From Cochliopodium minus (Eukaryota; Discosea; Himatismenida; Cochliopodiidae), in contig JAMYWO010000198.1 of assembly GCA_024220525.1 (NCBI GenBank), forward strand, positions 27,099-78,399: DNA of 51,301 bases, written 5' to 3'. Position numbers and translations under genes: made by a program. Positions 23,089 through 35,596 of this stretch are shown in pieces (the stretch's first letter is position 1; the number at the start of each line of letters is the position of its first letter). The notes beneath the pieces are model-generated. The model ran no database searches. It was not told the DNA's origin and saw only the letters and a list, made by a program, of their open reading frames with translations.

Positions 23089-24084
23089 ATGAAAGAATCA
23101 AATTTAATTTATAAATTGGTAAGAATATTCAAAACATAGTTTATATTTTTTTGCCTTTTTTTTTTTCATTTATTTGTTTCAATTTAAACATAATATGTTG
23201 GTTAATTCATTCAATGTTTTGAAAGATTATGATTGGAGATTCAGGTGTGGGGAAAAGTAATATAATTCACAGATTTGCAACCAATGATTTCGATATAGAT
23301 ACCAAAAGTACCATTGGGGTAGAATTTTTGACCAAAACAATAAGAATTGAAAATAGGATAGTAAAATGTCAAATATGGTAGTGATTTTATTTATTAAAAA
23401 AGAATTTAAAAATAAATAAATGAATATTTGAAAAATCTCAAAAAAAAAAAAAAAAGGGATACTGCAGGACAAGAAAGATTTAGAGCTATAACAAAAGCAT
23501 ATTATAGGTATCACTATTTATTTTGATTATTTTGTATTTTTATTTTTCTTTGAGAGGTGCAAAGGGAGCTCTTCTTGCTTATGACATCACTAACAAATCT
23601 TCATTCAACAATATTTCAAACTGGATAAGTGAATTGAAGGACTGTATTACGGAAGACATCATCATTATGTTATTGGGAAATAAATGTGATTTAAAGTTGC
23701 AAAGAGAAGTTTCAACCGAAGAGGGAATGACATTCGCTGGTAATAATCTAATATTATTTGAATTTTTATTTTTTTATTTTTAAAATTTTACTAAAGAAAA
23801 AAATAATTTGTTTTTTATTGAAACATCTGCTTTAAGTTCTTTAAATATTAACAATGGTAAAAGTTTTTCTTTTGAATAAAGTTAATTAAATTTGTGTTAT
23901 TTTATGGAAAGCTTTTCTAACAATGGTCAATGAAATATATAAAAGATCAAAGATACACAAAGTAATGGAGATGGATAAGGAGGCAGAGGAGTTTAATTCT
24001 ATTCCAATCGTTGATCAAGTTCCCTCTTTTACTGAAAAAAAAAAAGAGGAAACAATTTTTAATCCTTCTTGTTGTTTTTATTGA
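23089..24084 (+). CDS. Rab-family GTPase
   Basis: Vesicle-trafficking GTPase. Six exons, 23089-23118, 23226-23377, 23457-23507, 23555-23739, 23797-23856 and 23912-24084, give 216 residues with every phase consistent. G1 is GDSGVGKS, switch I ends STIGVEF (Rab type), G3 is [19 protein letters not shown]4 is GNKCDL and G5 is ETSAL. The sequence is nearest Rab11/Rab2-like groups by eye. The C-terminus ends PSCCFY, a double cysteine near the end that fits geranylgeranylation but with two residues after it. All catalytic residues are normal, unlike the Ras gene at 16789. Confidence 0.93.
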
Positions 24085-24150
24085 TGTTTAATAAAATAAA
24101 TTTTGTAAAGAAGTTTTTTTATTAAATTTATAAAAAATTAAAATAAAAAA

Positions 24151-25533
24151 ATGAAGTCAATGAAATTTCTCAATAAAAATTTTTTGCTTTATAAAAAAAT
24201 TAACCACAAATTTTATAATCCTTCTCTTTTCAACATCACCAAATCATCCCCTTCTCTAATTCCTTTAAATAAAAAAACAAGCAATAATTTCACCATCAAA
24301 AAATTGAGCAGATTTTATAGCGATGATATAAAAGATAGCAAGATTCTGAATAAAGTATGGACAATACCAAATATCCTATCAATGTCCAGAATTGCAATAA
24401 CACCATATATAGCGTAAATATAAAAATATAAAATAATATTTGAAATTTATAATTTATAATAATTTCAATACCAAAGATATATGATAGTTGAAAATCAAAT
24501 GACACCTGCTATATTGGGTAAAATTCTTTTTTCTTTTTTTAATATTTTTATATTTCAGCTAAAATTTTCATTTTAATTTTAAAAAGCATTATTATATGCT
24601 TCTGTTTCAGATGGATTGGACGGTTTTATAGCAAGAAAATTCAACCAGAAAAGTTATCTTGGAGGGATACTTGATCCTCTCTCCGATAAAGTTCTTGTTA
24701 CCACATTGATGGTCACATTAGCTTCACAACAAATGATTGAGCCATCATTAGTAGCACTAATTTTAATAAGAGATTTTTCTTTAATTTTCGGAGGTTTTTG
24801 GCACAGTAAAAAAACTTTTTATTTGAAAATTTTTTGTTTTTTTTTTTTATTTTTTTTTTTTTTTATTTTTTTTTTGAAAAAAATTTTTAGGATACAGAAC
24901 AATAGAAAAGCCCTTTAAATTTCTGGATTTTTTCAATTTTGGAGGAGCTACTCAAACCCAAATATCTGCTTCTAACATCTCTAAATTCAACACTGTAGGG
25001 CAATTAGCAATTTGTATAAACTCATTTTTAAAATATAAAAAGTTTAAATTAATGTAAAAAAATATATAAAAAAAATTACAGTGGGAGTTGCAATTACTTA
25101 TCAATGGGCAGGAATACCATCCATATATGTTGAAAGTTTTTTGTCGTTATTGTGGTAAAACAGTTATTTTTCTTTCTTATTTCTTTTAATTACATTTGAT
25201 TTTTCTTATTATTTCTTTGATTTTACTTTTTTATTATTTCTTATTAATAACATTTTATTTTTTAAAAGTGTTTTGATTTCTTCCACGACTTGGAAAAGTG
25301 GTCAAGAATACAATGGACCGAAAAATCCTTTTAAACATCTTCTAACAAAAGGAGTCAGTGAAAGAACTGTCAAAATATTCACTTTTTGGAACAACTTTGC
25401 AGTGACAGTGGGTCTTTTTGTTTGCATCGTTTCTGTTTCAAAATGTTCTTATGATTTTTATCGTTCTTTTTTTGAAGGAAAAGTGATCTTCCTCCAAAAA
25501 TATGATCAAAATAATGAAATAGTAAAATTATAG
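24151..25533 (+). CDS. CRLS1: Cardiolipin synthase, mitochondrial CDP-alcohol phosphatidyltransferase
   Basis: Joins CDP-diacylglycerol and phosphatidylglycerol to make cardiolipin in the mitochondrial inner membrane. Six exons, 24151-24413, 24477-24517, 24587-24805, 24891-25013, 25082-25154 and 25269-25533, give 327 residues. The first 60-70 residues are basic and Ser/Asn-rich, as in a mitochondrial presequence. TIPNILSMSRI starts the catalytic domain. The CDP-alcohol motif D-x2-DG-x2-AR-x8-G-x3-D-x3-D is complete (DGLDGFIAR...GGILDPLSD). RYRTIEKPF and the SKFNTVGQL region match eukaryotic CRLS1 rather than bacterial PLD-type synthases. Its presence suggests a cardiolipin-containing mitochondrion-derived organelle. 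Confidence 0.92.
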
Positions 25534-25627
25534 TTAAACAATAAATAAAAAAGTTTTTTTTTGATTTTTTTTTATTTTTTTATTATTATTTTTTTTAACA
25601 TAAAATTCTTTTTTTTTTGGAGTTTTT

Positions 25628-26080
<453 letters not shown>

Positions 26081-26081
26081 T

Positions 26082-26082
26082 N
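26082..26082. other. Single ambiguous base (N) in a T run
   Basis: The N follows an 11-base T run just upstream of the E2 start codon. Unlike the Ns at 5527 and 8366, genes on both sides are complete, so this may be a true homopolymer ambiguity. Confidence 0.5.
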
Positions 26083-26105
26083 AATTTTATTTTTAGAATA
26101 ATTGT

Positions 26106-27579
26106 TTAATTCAAATTTAATAAATCATTTAATTGATCGAAATGTTCTCTTGTTAAATTCAAAATTTTGTCTTTATAATGTCTTTCAATATAAGGACAAT
26201 TAATCTCGTGAAAAGCGATAGCAGATGGCTCTTGTTTCCCAAAAGAGCATCCATATTCTCCTGCAAAACAAGTGTCCCTTTCTGTTTTTCCCAAGTTCTT
26301 TTGTTCCTCGAAAAGTTGGAGAAGAGAATTTTTATTTTTTTCGTACAATAATTTAATTCCATTCAATTTTTTTTCGTTGTTTTGTTTTTCTTTTAAAAAT
26401 TTTGTTCAAAATATTATTATTTTATTTTTATATTAAATTTATTTATTACCAACCAATTTGGTTTTTTTTCTTTCTTCTTTCTGAATTAACTCTATTTCTT
26501 TTAATCTTAACTCCTCGTATTTATTTATTCTCTCTTTGGCAGTTTGTTGATTTTCTCTATTTTGATTTGCAAGCTAACAAAATGAAATTTTATTTTTTAT
26601 TTTTTTATTTTTTATTGTAATATTTTTGGACATCCCTATTTTTTATTTTTTTATTTTTTTATTTTTTTATTTTTTATTTTATTTTTTTCTATTTGTTTTT
26701 TATTTTTTTATTTTTTATTTTTTACTTTTAAAACTTGTTTATTAGTATTTTCATCGATTCCTAAATTTCCATGCAATTCTAGAGTATAGATGGTGTGATT
26801 GTAGTGAGAGAGGAGATCAAGAAATGCTTCTGCTGTTTTGTTGGTGAATTTGTTGTTGTGCAAGTAAATATGTTTCAATGTTTTGTTGGTTTTCAAAACT
26901 TCTATAAAGCGTTCCCTTTAACAAAAAAATTAAAAAAAATATAAAAAAAAGTAAATTCAAAAGGATTTAATCGTTGATAGAAGAGAAAGGAAGATTGAAA
27001 ATGTTAAAATTTTTTTTTTAAATTAATATGCTGTGATCAATTAAATGTTATGATTTTAATTAAGAATTTCTAATTGATTATTTTCAAGTATATAAAACTA
27101 AATTTTATAATATTCAGCTAAAAAATAATAATATTAAAATTTTCTCCTTTCTATTTTTAATTACATTCCATCATCTTGTATGATATTATTTGTCAAGACC
27201 AATTCTTCTATTATGGTGTTATCTACAAGATGTTCTGCCAGATATTTCATACCCATACTCCCTATATCGTTATTCTCCAAGATTAGATATCTTATATTTG
27301 TATTGCCCTTCAATTTATCTGTCAAATGTTTTATCCCTTCATCCCTCAAGTTCTTTTTCACCAAACAAAATGTTGCATTTTGTTTATTTTGAATTAACTT
27401 GTTAAGATATTGTGATTGGTAAGCAAATATTTATTAATTGTGATATTTTCTCATATTACCTCATTATCTATGAATTCATAATTCTGCATATTGCGTCCTC
27501 TTTTTTTTTTATATATTATATGCTTAGAAACAATTAAAAGACACTTATATACTATCCCTTCTAATTTATTGGGATCCAT
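26106..27579 (-). CDS. Leucine-rich repeat protein with coiled coil and C-terminal Cys/His motif
   Basis: 316 residues in five exons: 27579-27460, 27397-27165, 26915-26726, 26573-26450 and 26389-26106. The middle carries ribonuclease-inhibitor-type LRRs (NIRYLILENNDIGSMGMKYLAEHL, continued by TLKHIYLHNNKF and HTIYTLELHGN). A charged coiled coil (NKYEELRLKEIELIQKEE) follows. The end has a C...GC...HE..C arrangement (CFAGEYGCSFGKQ, AFHEINCPYI) that could bind one zinc ion, rather like a TRAF-type or C2HC finger. RI-type LRRs usually bind proteins. No function can be assigned. Confidence 0.8.
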
Positions 27580-27781
27580 TTTTAGCCTTTTTTTCTTGTT
27601 GTTTGATCAAATTGTTTGATACAAATATTTTAAAAGAGGAAAAAAAATTGATGAAAATTCATAGAATCAACAAATATGGGATTAAAAAGTAAACCTCCAA
27701 CTAATTCAAGTTTTCTATTGAATTTTTTGATTTTGAATAAAAAATAAATAAAAATTTGGAAAGGAAAACTTTGGAAATAGA

Positions 27782-29240
27782 ATGGAATTGTTAGAAAGAT
27801 ATTTGGATAACTTTTATGCACCAATCATAGGAAATGTTCTCTACCTTGTAGTTGTATTCGGGCTCAGAATGATCTTCCCGCCAATCAAAGATAAGGAAAA
27901 AAGAGAAAAGATCTCTTCCTTCTATGATAAACATGCTGCATTGCACAATTTCATACTAGCCATAGAATCATTGGTGATGGCTGTGGGGATATCCTTCTCG
28001 ATCTTCTCCATCTATTTGCAAAGTGGATCTCATTGGAAGCTCTATTGTGATCCACAACATAATATAAAATCTTTGGATGCATATGCTGCATATAGAGTGA
28101 GTATTAATATATTTTATGCTTTGATAAAAATTTTTTTTTACTCAGTTTGAAAGGGAAAAAATATAAAATTAAATTAAATATAAATTAAATTAAAATAAAA
28201 ATTAAAACAATCAATAAATAAAAATTCAAACATTAAAACATTTTTTTAGTTTTGGCAAAAGATTTACTATTACTCCAAATATCATGAGTTGTTGGACACG
28301 GTGCTTGTAGTTCTTAAACGTGGACAAATCACATTCTTGGCAGTTTTCCACCACTCCATCATGATCCACGTCACATACTATGTCAACTTTCCTGACATGA
28401 CAAGTTACAGTAAAAATCAATCTTTTTTAAAAAAAAATTTTTCATTGAAACTAAATGACGTCTTTTAATTTTTTAATATTTTTTTTAAACATTTTTTTTT
28501 AATTTCTTTAATAAATTTATTTTAATTTCATAATTTTATATTCAATTTTTTAATTCAAAAATTTTTACTTTTTTTTTTTTAAAGCAATTATGTGGTTTCC
28601 AAGTTTTTTGAATACAGTTGTACACGTTGTTATGTATTCTTATTTCACTTTCCGCTCATTGGGAGTAAAAGAGGACAGCTACAAATTTATCGGTTGGGTA
28701 AGAAAGAACATCACAAGAATGCAGATCGTTCAGTTCGTTCTCATTCTTTTCTATACTGCTCCTGTCAACCCTATTGTCTTGCCTCAATGTAATATCAATT
28801 GGAGAGTATGGGGTAAAAATAATTCATAAAAAATGATTACAAATAATTTTAAAAATTCAAAAGAATTTTTAAGATTTAAAAAAATAAATAATAAATTTTG
28901 AATGATTATTCATGAAAAATTTTCATTAAAAAAAAAAGTTTTCTTTAAGTAGTTTAACTAAAATAAAGTGTTTAAATTTTATTGAAAAATTTAAAAAAAA
29001 AACAATATTATTGGAACTTTACAAAAAAAAAAATAATCAAAACTTCTTGATTCTTCACAAAGAAAACAAATCCTATTTCTTTTTTAATTCAAAGATTTAA
29101 CAATTTTTTCTTTTTTTTAAAATAAAGGATGGTGCTTTATACCAGTTTTCATCATCATGGTTTTCTTCATCAATTTTTACATCCAACAATACATCTTCAG
29201 CAAAAGAAATGCCAACAAATCTCAAAAGAAAGATGATTAA
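27782..29240 (+). CDS. ELO-family fatty acid elongase-like protein with altered HxxHH box
   Basis: Membrane 3-ketoacyl-CoA synthase family of the ER. Four exons, 27782-28096, 28250-28403, 28585-28812 and 29128-29240, give 269 residues. The ELO signature KxxExxDT is present (KYHELLDT, 115-122), as are VVHVVMYSYF, the NITRMQIVQF segment and a C-terminal KxKxx-like Lys-rich tail (KSQKKDD). The catalytic histidine box normally reads HxxHH. Here it is AVFHH (136-140), with the first His replaced by Ala while the last two remain. Either this is a non-catalytic or altered elongase-like protein, or the base call is wrong. The frame and splicing are otherwise perfect. Confidence 0.88.
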
Positions 29241-29502
29241 TTCAAAAAAAAGGTTGATTTCACCTAAAAAGCAAAAAAAAAAAAGTTTATTTAAATTTAA
29301 TTTTTCACATTAAAAATTTTTTTTTTTTTTTTCGCATTAAATAAATTTATTTTCTTTTAAATTTCTCAAAATCTTGTATTTTCTTTGATATTTGTTATCA
29401 TATCTTAATCTTCGCCTATTAACTTTCTATCATACAGATGTATCATTCCAAATCATTCTTTGTTATCTTTGATTTTGATCGAAATTAAAATAAAAAAAAA
29501 AA
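29241..29502. other. Intergenic spacer
   Basis: AT-rich spacer between two co-oriented genes. It presumably holds the ELO polyadenylation region and the next promoter. No exon seen. Confidence 0.4.
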
Positions 29503-31179
29503 ATGGATACTGGAGAGAAAGACAAATGGAAAATATCAAAGGGAGAAACATGCATTTCATTCATTGTACCAAGAGAATGTTGGAGTAATGTCCAGCCACT
29601 AAGAAATAAATTAACCAAGAATCTTCGTTGTGGGTAATCCAAAGAAATGAAAGGATACAAAATTATGAAATACGTATTTTCTCCATATATATTAACATTT
29701 CAAAATCTTTTATTCATACAGATTCACTCATACAAGGATATAAAAATTTATAAAAATTATAAAATTTTTTTATGCAATGAAATCTCAAATAGAAATTAAA
29801 TTAGATTATAATTATGAAAAAGGAGATACGATTTGTTCAAAATGAATCATATCCATTCCGTATTTTTACCTTCATAATTTAAATAAATTTTAATTTTTAT
29901 TTGATTAATTTTTTTTAGGCCTCATATCTCATTTATGGATCCATTTGTTTTGCCAAACCAAATAAAAGAAGCAGTGCATTTGCTCAAAATAGGATTGCAA
30001 GACATAAAAACCTTTAAAATAAAAATGAACACCCTTTCTTGCTTCGCCAACGTAAAGAGCAACCGCAAGTACGTTCTCTATCTCAAACCCGAAACAGAAA
30101 AGGAAGATCAGATTGAAAATATTCTCAAACAAGCTGTCAAAATCATTCCTCAATGGTAAAATTCAATATTTTTAATATTTATTTCTTGGAAATTTCAATT
30201 TATTTTATTAATTTATTTTTTAAATATTTTTTTAAAAAAATTTTATTCTTTAATTTATTTTTTATTTTATATTTTTTATTTTATATTTTTTATTTTTATT
30301 TTTTATTTTTTATTTTTTATTTTTTATTTTTTATTTAAAATTTTTATTTTTTTTTATTTATTATTAATTTTAAAAAAATTTTATTCTTTTTTTTTAAAAA
30401 TCTTTCATTAGATTTTTCATGATATTTAAGTTTAACATTGTTTTTTTTAATCCTAAAATAGTAATCATCAATTTAAGAAAGGAGCAGGAAACTTTGCACC
30501 TCACTCAACGATTGGCTTCTTTAACAAAAAAGAGCAAATGGAAGAGAAGATGAAGGAGTACACCAAGATCTTCGAGGAAAACCCCATAGAGTTTGTTTGT
30601 CAAGGACTCTACGTTTTGCACAGGCGTGGAGACGAACCCTTCGAAATAGTTGATTGTATAAGATTTGAAAGCGATGAATATGAAGATGTAAAAAATTAAT
30701 ATTTTTTATATTATTTTTTATTTTTTATTTTTTATTTTTTATTTTTGATTGTTTATTTTTATTTTTTAATTTTTTTTTATTATTTTTTTTTAGCCTCACT
30801 TTTTTTATCCTTTGGACGAATTGCCAAATACAAGACTTGGTAAAACCATTTTTGTAGGAGGTTTGGTTGGGAAAGACGAAAACGATTTCAAAAAATTATT
30901 TGAAAATTACAACCCTGTATGTGTGGAATTTCTCAAAAACCCTGATGGAGAAAATAGAACTTGGTAAATAATTTATTTTTTAAAAACTTTTTTGATTTAT
31001 TTTTGATTTGTTTTTGATTTTAATTATTTTTTAATAGTGGTATGGTCGAATTTTCCACTTTGAGAACTGTCAATGACGTTTTGCAAAAGAAATTCGAAGG
31101 AGGTGTTTATGTTTACCCCATGGTCAACTGTGCATTTGGAGATCACACCAATGGGACATGTACATTAGACTTGAATTGA
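29503..31179 (+). CDS. 2H phosphoesterase (LigT/2'-5' RNA ligase-like) with C-terminal RRM
   Basis: 301 residues in five exons: 29503-29633, 29919-30155, 30462-30687, 30794-30963 and 31038-31179. Two H-x-(S/T) motifs about 90 residues apart, PHISF (45-49) and PHSTIGFF (136-143), define the 2H phosphoesterase fold. Enzymes of this fold hydrolyse 2',3'-cyclic or 2'-5' phosphodiesters in RNA. From about 215 there is an RRM: RNP2-like TIFVGGLVG and a weak RNP1-like segment CGMVEFS. The pairing suggests an RNA-end-processing enzyme with its own RNA-binding domain. There is no targeting signal. Substrate is unknown. Confidence 0.82.
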
Positions 31180-31303
31180 TTATTTGTTAATCAAAAAATT
31201 GAAAATTAAACAAAAAATTAAAAATTAAAAATATTAAAAAATTTTTTTTTCAGTTTAAATTTTATTTTATTTTTCAATTGTAAATTTATTCTTTCTTATT
31301 TTA

Positions 31304-32344
31304 TTATTTGTCCTTTGCAAAAGTGTTCCCATATTTGACAAAATACTTTTTGATTTTAGGACCAACAACAGCACTGCAATAGGAGTTTTTGTTGGAATTC
31401 AAAGTGTAGTAGTCTTGATGATAATCCTCTGCAGGATAAAAGATTCCCAAAGGAGAAACCTAAATTTATTTAAAATAAATTATTAAATATTAAAATAAAT
31501 TGATTTACTTCAGTAACAATTTTGTCTTTGAATGCTTTTTCTTCGGTCAATTGTTTAATGTAGTTCTCTGTTTTCTTTTTTTGTTCTTCATCATGGTAAT
31601 AAACAACAGATCTTTAAAAAAAATAAACAAAAAATAAAAAAATAAAATTAAAAAAACAAAAAATGAAAAAAATAAACAAAAAAAATAAACAAGAAAAAAT
31701 AAAAAAATAAAATAAAAAAAATACCTATATTGCGTTCCTTCATCTCCTCCTTGTCTGTTGAGAGTGGTTGGGTCATGAGTATTAAAGAAAATTTCGAGAA
31801 TGTTGTCGAATGTTATTATGGATGGGTCAAAAGTGATTTGAACAACCTCCGCATGGTTGGTATCTAATTTTAAATAAAAAAAAAATTATTTAAAATAAAA
31901 ATTCAATTTGAATTTTCTTAGTCTTTTTCTTATTCTTTTCAATTTTACCTCCATTGCATATTTCTTTGTATGTTGGGTTCTTTGTTTTTCCTCCTGTGTA
32001 TCCTGAGACTGCTTTCTGTACTCCCTTTGTTCTCGAAAAGATTCCTTCAATAATTATTCAGTGAAATAAAAAATCCAAAAAAAAAATAATTTTTTTTTAC
32101 CTTCAACACACCTTTAAAAATAGATATTGTGAGATTTTTTGATTATTTGAGATTATATTATATAATTTTGTTGAGTGTATTTTATTTTTTCTTCATCGGA
32201 AGTTATGATCGACATGATATATTTGATATTATATTACCAAAAACATCCTCCTCCCTATTGATATAATAAATCATCGTATCATTTCAAAAAAAATATTTTA
32301 TTTCAGGTTTTTACCAATGTTGCTACTTGAAAATTGTTTTCCAT
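31304..32344 (-). CDS. MSRA: Peptide methionine-S-sulfoxide reductase MsrA
   Basis: Repairs oxidised methionine, using thioredoxin. Seven exons, 32344-32315 (30 nt), 32254-32238 (17 nt), 32111-32101 (11 nt), 32044-31949, 31863-31725, 31611-31509 and 31459-31304, sum to 552 nt, 183 residues plus stop. The active site GGGCFWCVEG (11-20, catalytic Cys14) is assembled from the two microexons. [42 protein letters not shown] and [11 protein letters not shown] match the family throughout. No organellar signal, so cytosolic. The complete agreement of phase and motif makes the two microexons convincing. Confidence 0.95.
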
Positions 32345-32822
32345 ATTTGTTCCTTTGTTGTTAAAATGATAAATTAATATCAATAATATAGAGGTTATTA
32401 AAGGTAATAAAAATTTCACTTTCTTTTGAAAGAAATTTCTTTTGATTTTTTTTTTTTTTTTTATAATATTTTTACCATACTTTATTGTGGGTTTGAAATG
32501 ATTAGATATGATTTGTTGGTAACAACTGAAAAAGGATAGAAAATACCATTTTATAATTAAATTTATAAGCGACGAAAATGGAAGGGAAAAAGAGGAAGTT
32601 TTTTGCTTTAAAAATATTCTATAATTTTAAAAGAAGATAATGAAAGATGGATAAAATAGGAATTGTGGAATACTTTGAATTTTGGGAAAGATTTTATTTG
32701 GCTTGAGAACTTCATTTTTATTTTTTTTTTTATTTTTATTTTAGCCGAAAAAAAAAATTTTTTTAAAATTAAAAAAAAGCAAAAAAATTTTATTAAAATA
32801 AAATAAAAAAAACAAAAGAATA
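32345..32822. other. Spacer upstream of MsrA
   Basis: AT-rich sequence between the MsrA start and the end of the RCC1 gene, both on the minus strand. A translated stretch at 32608-32841 is Phe/Lys low complexity. Contains a 16-base T run near 32447-32462. No gene seen. Confidence 0.45.
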
Positions 32823-35596
32823 TCACTCCCACAAAACCCAAGTATCTTGCAAAATTTTATAGAGGAGAGGTTTTGGGATTTTGACAGGGAAGCGATGTCT
32901 GGCAAGAAACATCATCACCTCGACCACTTTCTTGAACCATTGAGGGAAGATGTGGTGGGTGTCTATTGACCAGAACAAAAGTCCTGAGAAATACAAGCTC
33001 ACCACTTGTTTCCTTTCGTTTCCTGGGAAAGAAATAGGTACAGGCAATCCTATTTTTTTAAAATTAAAATTAATTAAAAATTAATAACAATTTAAAAAAT
33101 AAAAAAATAAAAATGTATAACAATTTAAAAAATTTTTAAAAATTAAAATAAAAACTAAAAAAAAATTAAATAAAAACTAAATTTATAAAATAATAAAAAA
33201 AATGTGACCATAATTAATTAATAATAAAAATTAAAATATGACCAAAATTTTAAAAAAGAATAAAAATTAAAATTTAAAAATAATTTTAAAACAAAAAATT
33301 TTTTTACCAGAGTGAGACTCCAACAAACCAGCAGGAGCTAATTGACCATAATTGCATTGACCCCAAGCAAAACAATCACCATTGTCAAGTAACAAAAGAT
33401 TGTGGTAACGAGCGGAAGCAATGGAACGAATTCGGCGGTCGTAGGGGATTTTCCAGTCCAACAAGAGAGGATCGTATTGCTTTTCTCCCAAGTTGGTGAA
33501 TGGTTTGTAAATGTATCCCCATGTGAATATTTTTTTAAAGTCTCCAGCAAGAGCAATGGTGTGTCTAAATAATTTTTTTTTTAAGAAAAAAGAAAATTAA
33601 TTGATTTTTAAATGATTTATTTATTTTAAAATGATTTAATGATTTATTTATTTTTTAATGATTGATTTATTTTAAAATGTTTGATTTATTTTTTATTTTT
33701 TTTTTTACCTGTATCCTCCTATTTTTTTAAAGTAAATAAGAATAAAAAATGAGTTATAAAATAAAAAATGACTTTAAAAAAAAATAAAAATTTTAAAAAA
33801 TAACTTTTAAATATAAAAATTAATTTCTTCAAAAAAAATTATTATTTTTTACCGCTCATTCCGACAATCCTGGGCAAACCTAAGACTTTAGTTGGTTTGT
33901 TTATAACTTCATAGGCGTTGGTGGTAGCACATTCACCATTAGAATTGGAACCCCAGCAGAAAACTTCTCCGTTGTCCAACAAAACATGGGAAGATTTCTC
34001 ACCTGCATGAATTAATTTCACTTTGCTATTTCCCTAATTCAAAATAAAAAAAATAAAAAAACAAAAAAACAAAAAACAAAAAAACAAAAAAACAAAATAG
34101 AAAAAAAATAAAATAATAAAATAAAAAAATAAAAAAATAAAATAATAAAAATAAAAAAATAAAAAATAAAAAATGAAAAAATGAAAAAATGAAAAAATGA
34201 AAAAATGAAAAAATGAAAAAATGAAAAAATATAAAAATATAAAAATGAAAAAATAATCAATAAAAAAATGAAAAAATAATCAATAAAAAAAATAAAATAA
34301 ACAATATAAAAAAAAATAAAATAATAAAAAATGAAAAAATGAAAAAATAAAAAAATATAAATTTGGATTACAATTTCATATTTAAAATCAGTCAAAGGAA
34401 GAGGTGTATTGGTCTGTTCTGTGTTTTCTAATCCCAATTGGAATGAAAGATTGCTTCCACAACCATATATGGTACTGTTGGATTGGAGAAACAGAGTGTG
34501 GTCGTCACCACTAGCAACATCTACTATTTTGACGTTTTTGAGCGCTTCTATTAATACTGGTGGATATATTTTTCCTTTGATAAAAATTAATATTAAATCA
34601 ATAAAAAAAATAAAATAAAATTATTCTTTTAATCGTAAGTAATACAAGAGTTAAAATAATTATAAATCAATTAAAATAAAATGAAAAATATTTTAAAAAT
34701 AATGATATAAAAATGTTAAATAAACAAAAAAAAATTGTTGTAAAATGAGAAACAAATTAAACCGAAATATAAAAAAAAACAGAAGAAAAGAATTTGAATT
34801 AAGATTCAAAATTAAAAAAAAAAATTATAAAGGTTTTAAATGAAAAAAATTAATAATAAAAAATTATAAAAAATTTATTTACCAATTTTTCCAACACCAA
34901 TCGCACCACACTGGTTTTGTCCAACACCCCAAACCATACCATTTTCATCTAAAAGGTTGGTGTGTCTGTATCCACAAGAGATTTTTGTAATTTTGATGTT
35001 TGTGTTCCAATCAGAAAAGGTCGGAAGTTTTTTATTTCCGTCTGTGTTGTTTTGAACCAGTTGTTTCGCCTCGTTGTTTCCAACTCCATATATTTTTCCT
35101 CCAAATGTAACTATTACTGAATGTGATAGTCCACTGCTCATCCTTTTTGTTAAATAGATTGTCATAATTGTTAAATGATTAGAATTAATTTGTTTCAAAG
35201 ATGATATATTGATATATCTTGATTTTATTGAAATTATATTTGGAGATTTAATAAGTGAATTTTTTTTTTTTGTTATTTAAAGAATTGAATCAATTTTCTT
35301 TTACCATTTTATTGGATCATCTTTGAACATTGGCCAATATACTTTTTGTGCTTCTTTTGGTCTTGATGAAATTTTTGTACCTAATCCAAGTTCATTATTT
35401 ATGTTCCTTTATCAATTTACATATTACAAATTAGCATCAAAATGAGCATAATAATTAATTAATCAGCAAAATATTTTAGTGTGATGAGAAATTATTCATT
35501 CTTTTTTTTTTTTTACCATCCCCATACCCATATATTTCCATCTTTTGTCATTATATAAGATGAATAAGATGAACTGCTCCAACATGCTAAACTCAT
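32823..35596 (-). CDS. RCC1-repeat (beta-propeller) protein
   Basis: 439 residues in eight exons: 35596-35517, 35406-35305, 35142-34883, 34574-34372, 34033-33853, 33718-33709 (10 nt), 33564-33308 and 33049-32823, total 1320 nt. Repeats show the RCC1 pattern of G-x-HT/S-x-x-L and W-G-x-N-x-x-G-Q-L: CGYRHTNLLDENGMVWGVGQN, GDDHTLFLQSNSTIYGCGSN, GEKSSHVLLDNGEVFCWGSN, GYRHTIALAGDF and ARYHNLLLLDNGDCFAWGQCN. The C-terminal 70 residues are helical and end in VWL-like residues, outside the propeller. RCC1 propellers act as Ran exchange factors or protein-binding scaffolds; which applies here is not shown. Confidence 0.9.
34041..34345. repeat. A-rich low-complexity intron repeat (AAAAAATG and similar)
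   Basis: Within an RCC1 intron. Tandem A5-7-plus-TG or T units dominate 34050-34345. The 132-codon minus-strand frame over it is Phe/Ile/Tyr filler and not a protein. Confidence 0.75.

Noticed and set aside
34039-34437. 132-codon minus-strand ORF of Phe, Ile and Tyr
   Set aside because: It is the translation of an A-rich simple repeat running through an RCC1 intron.
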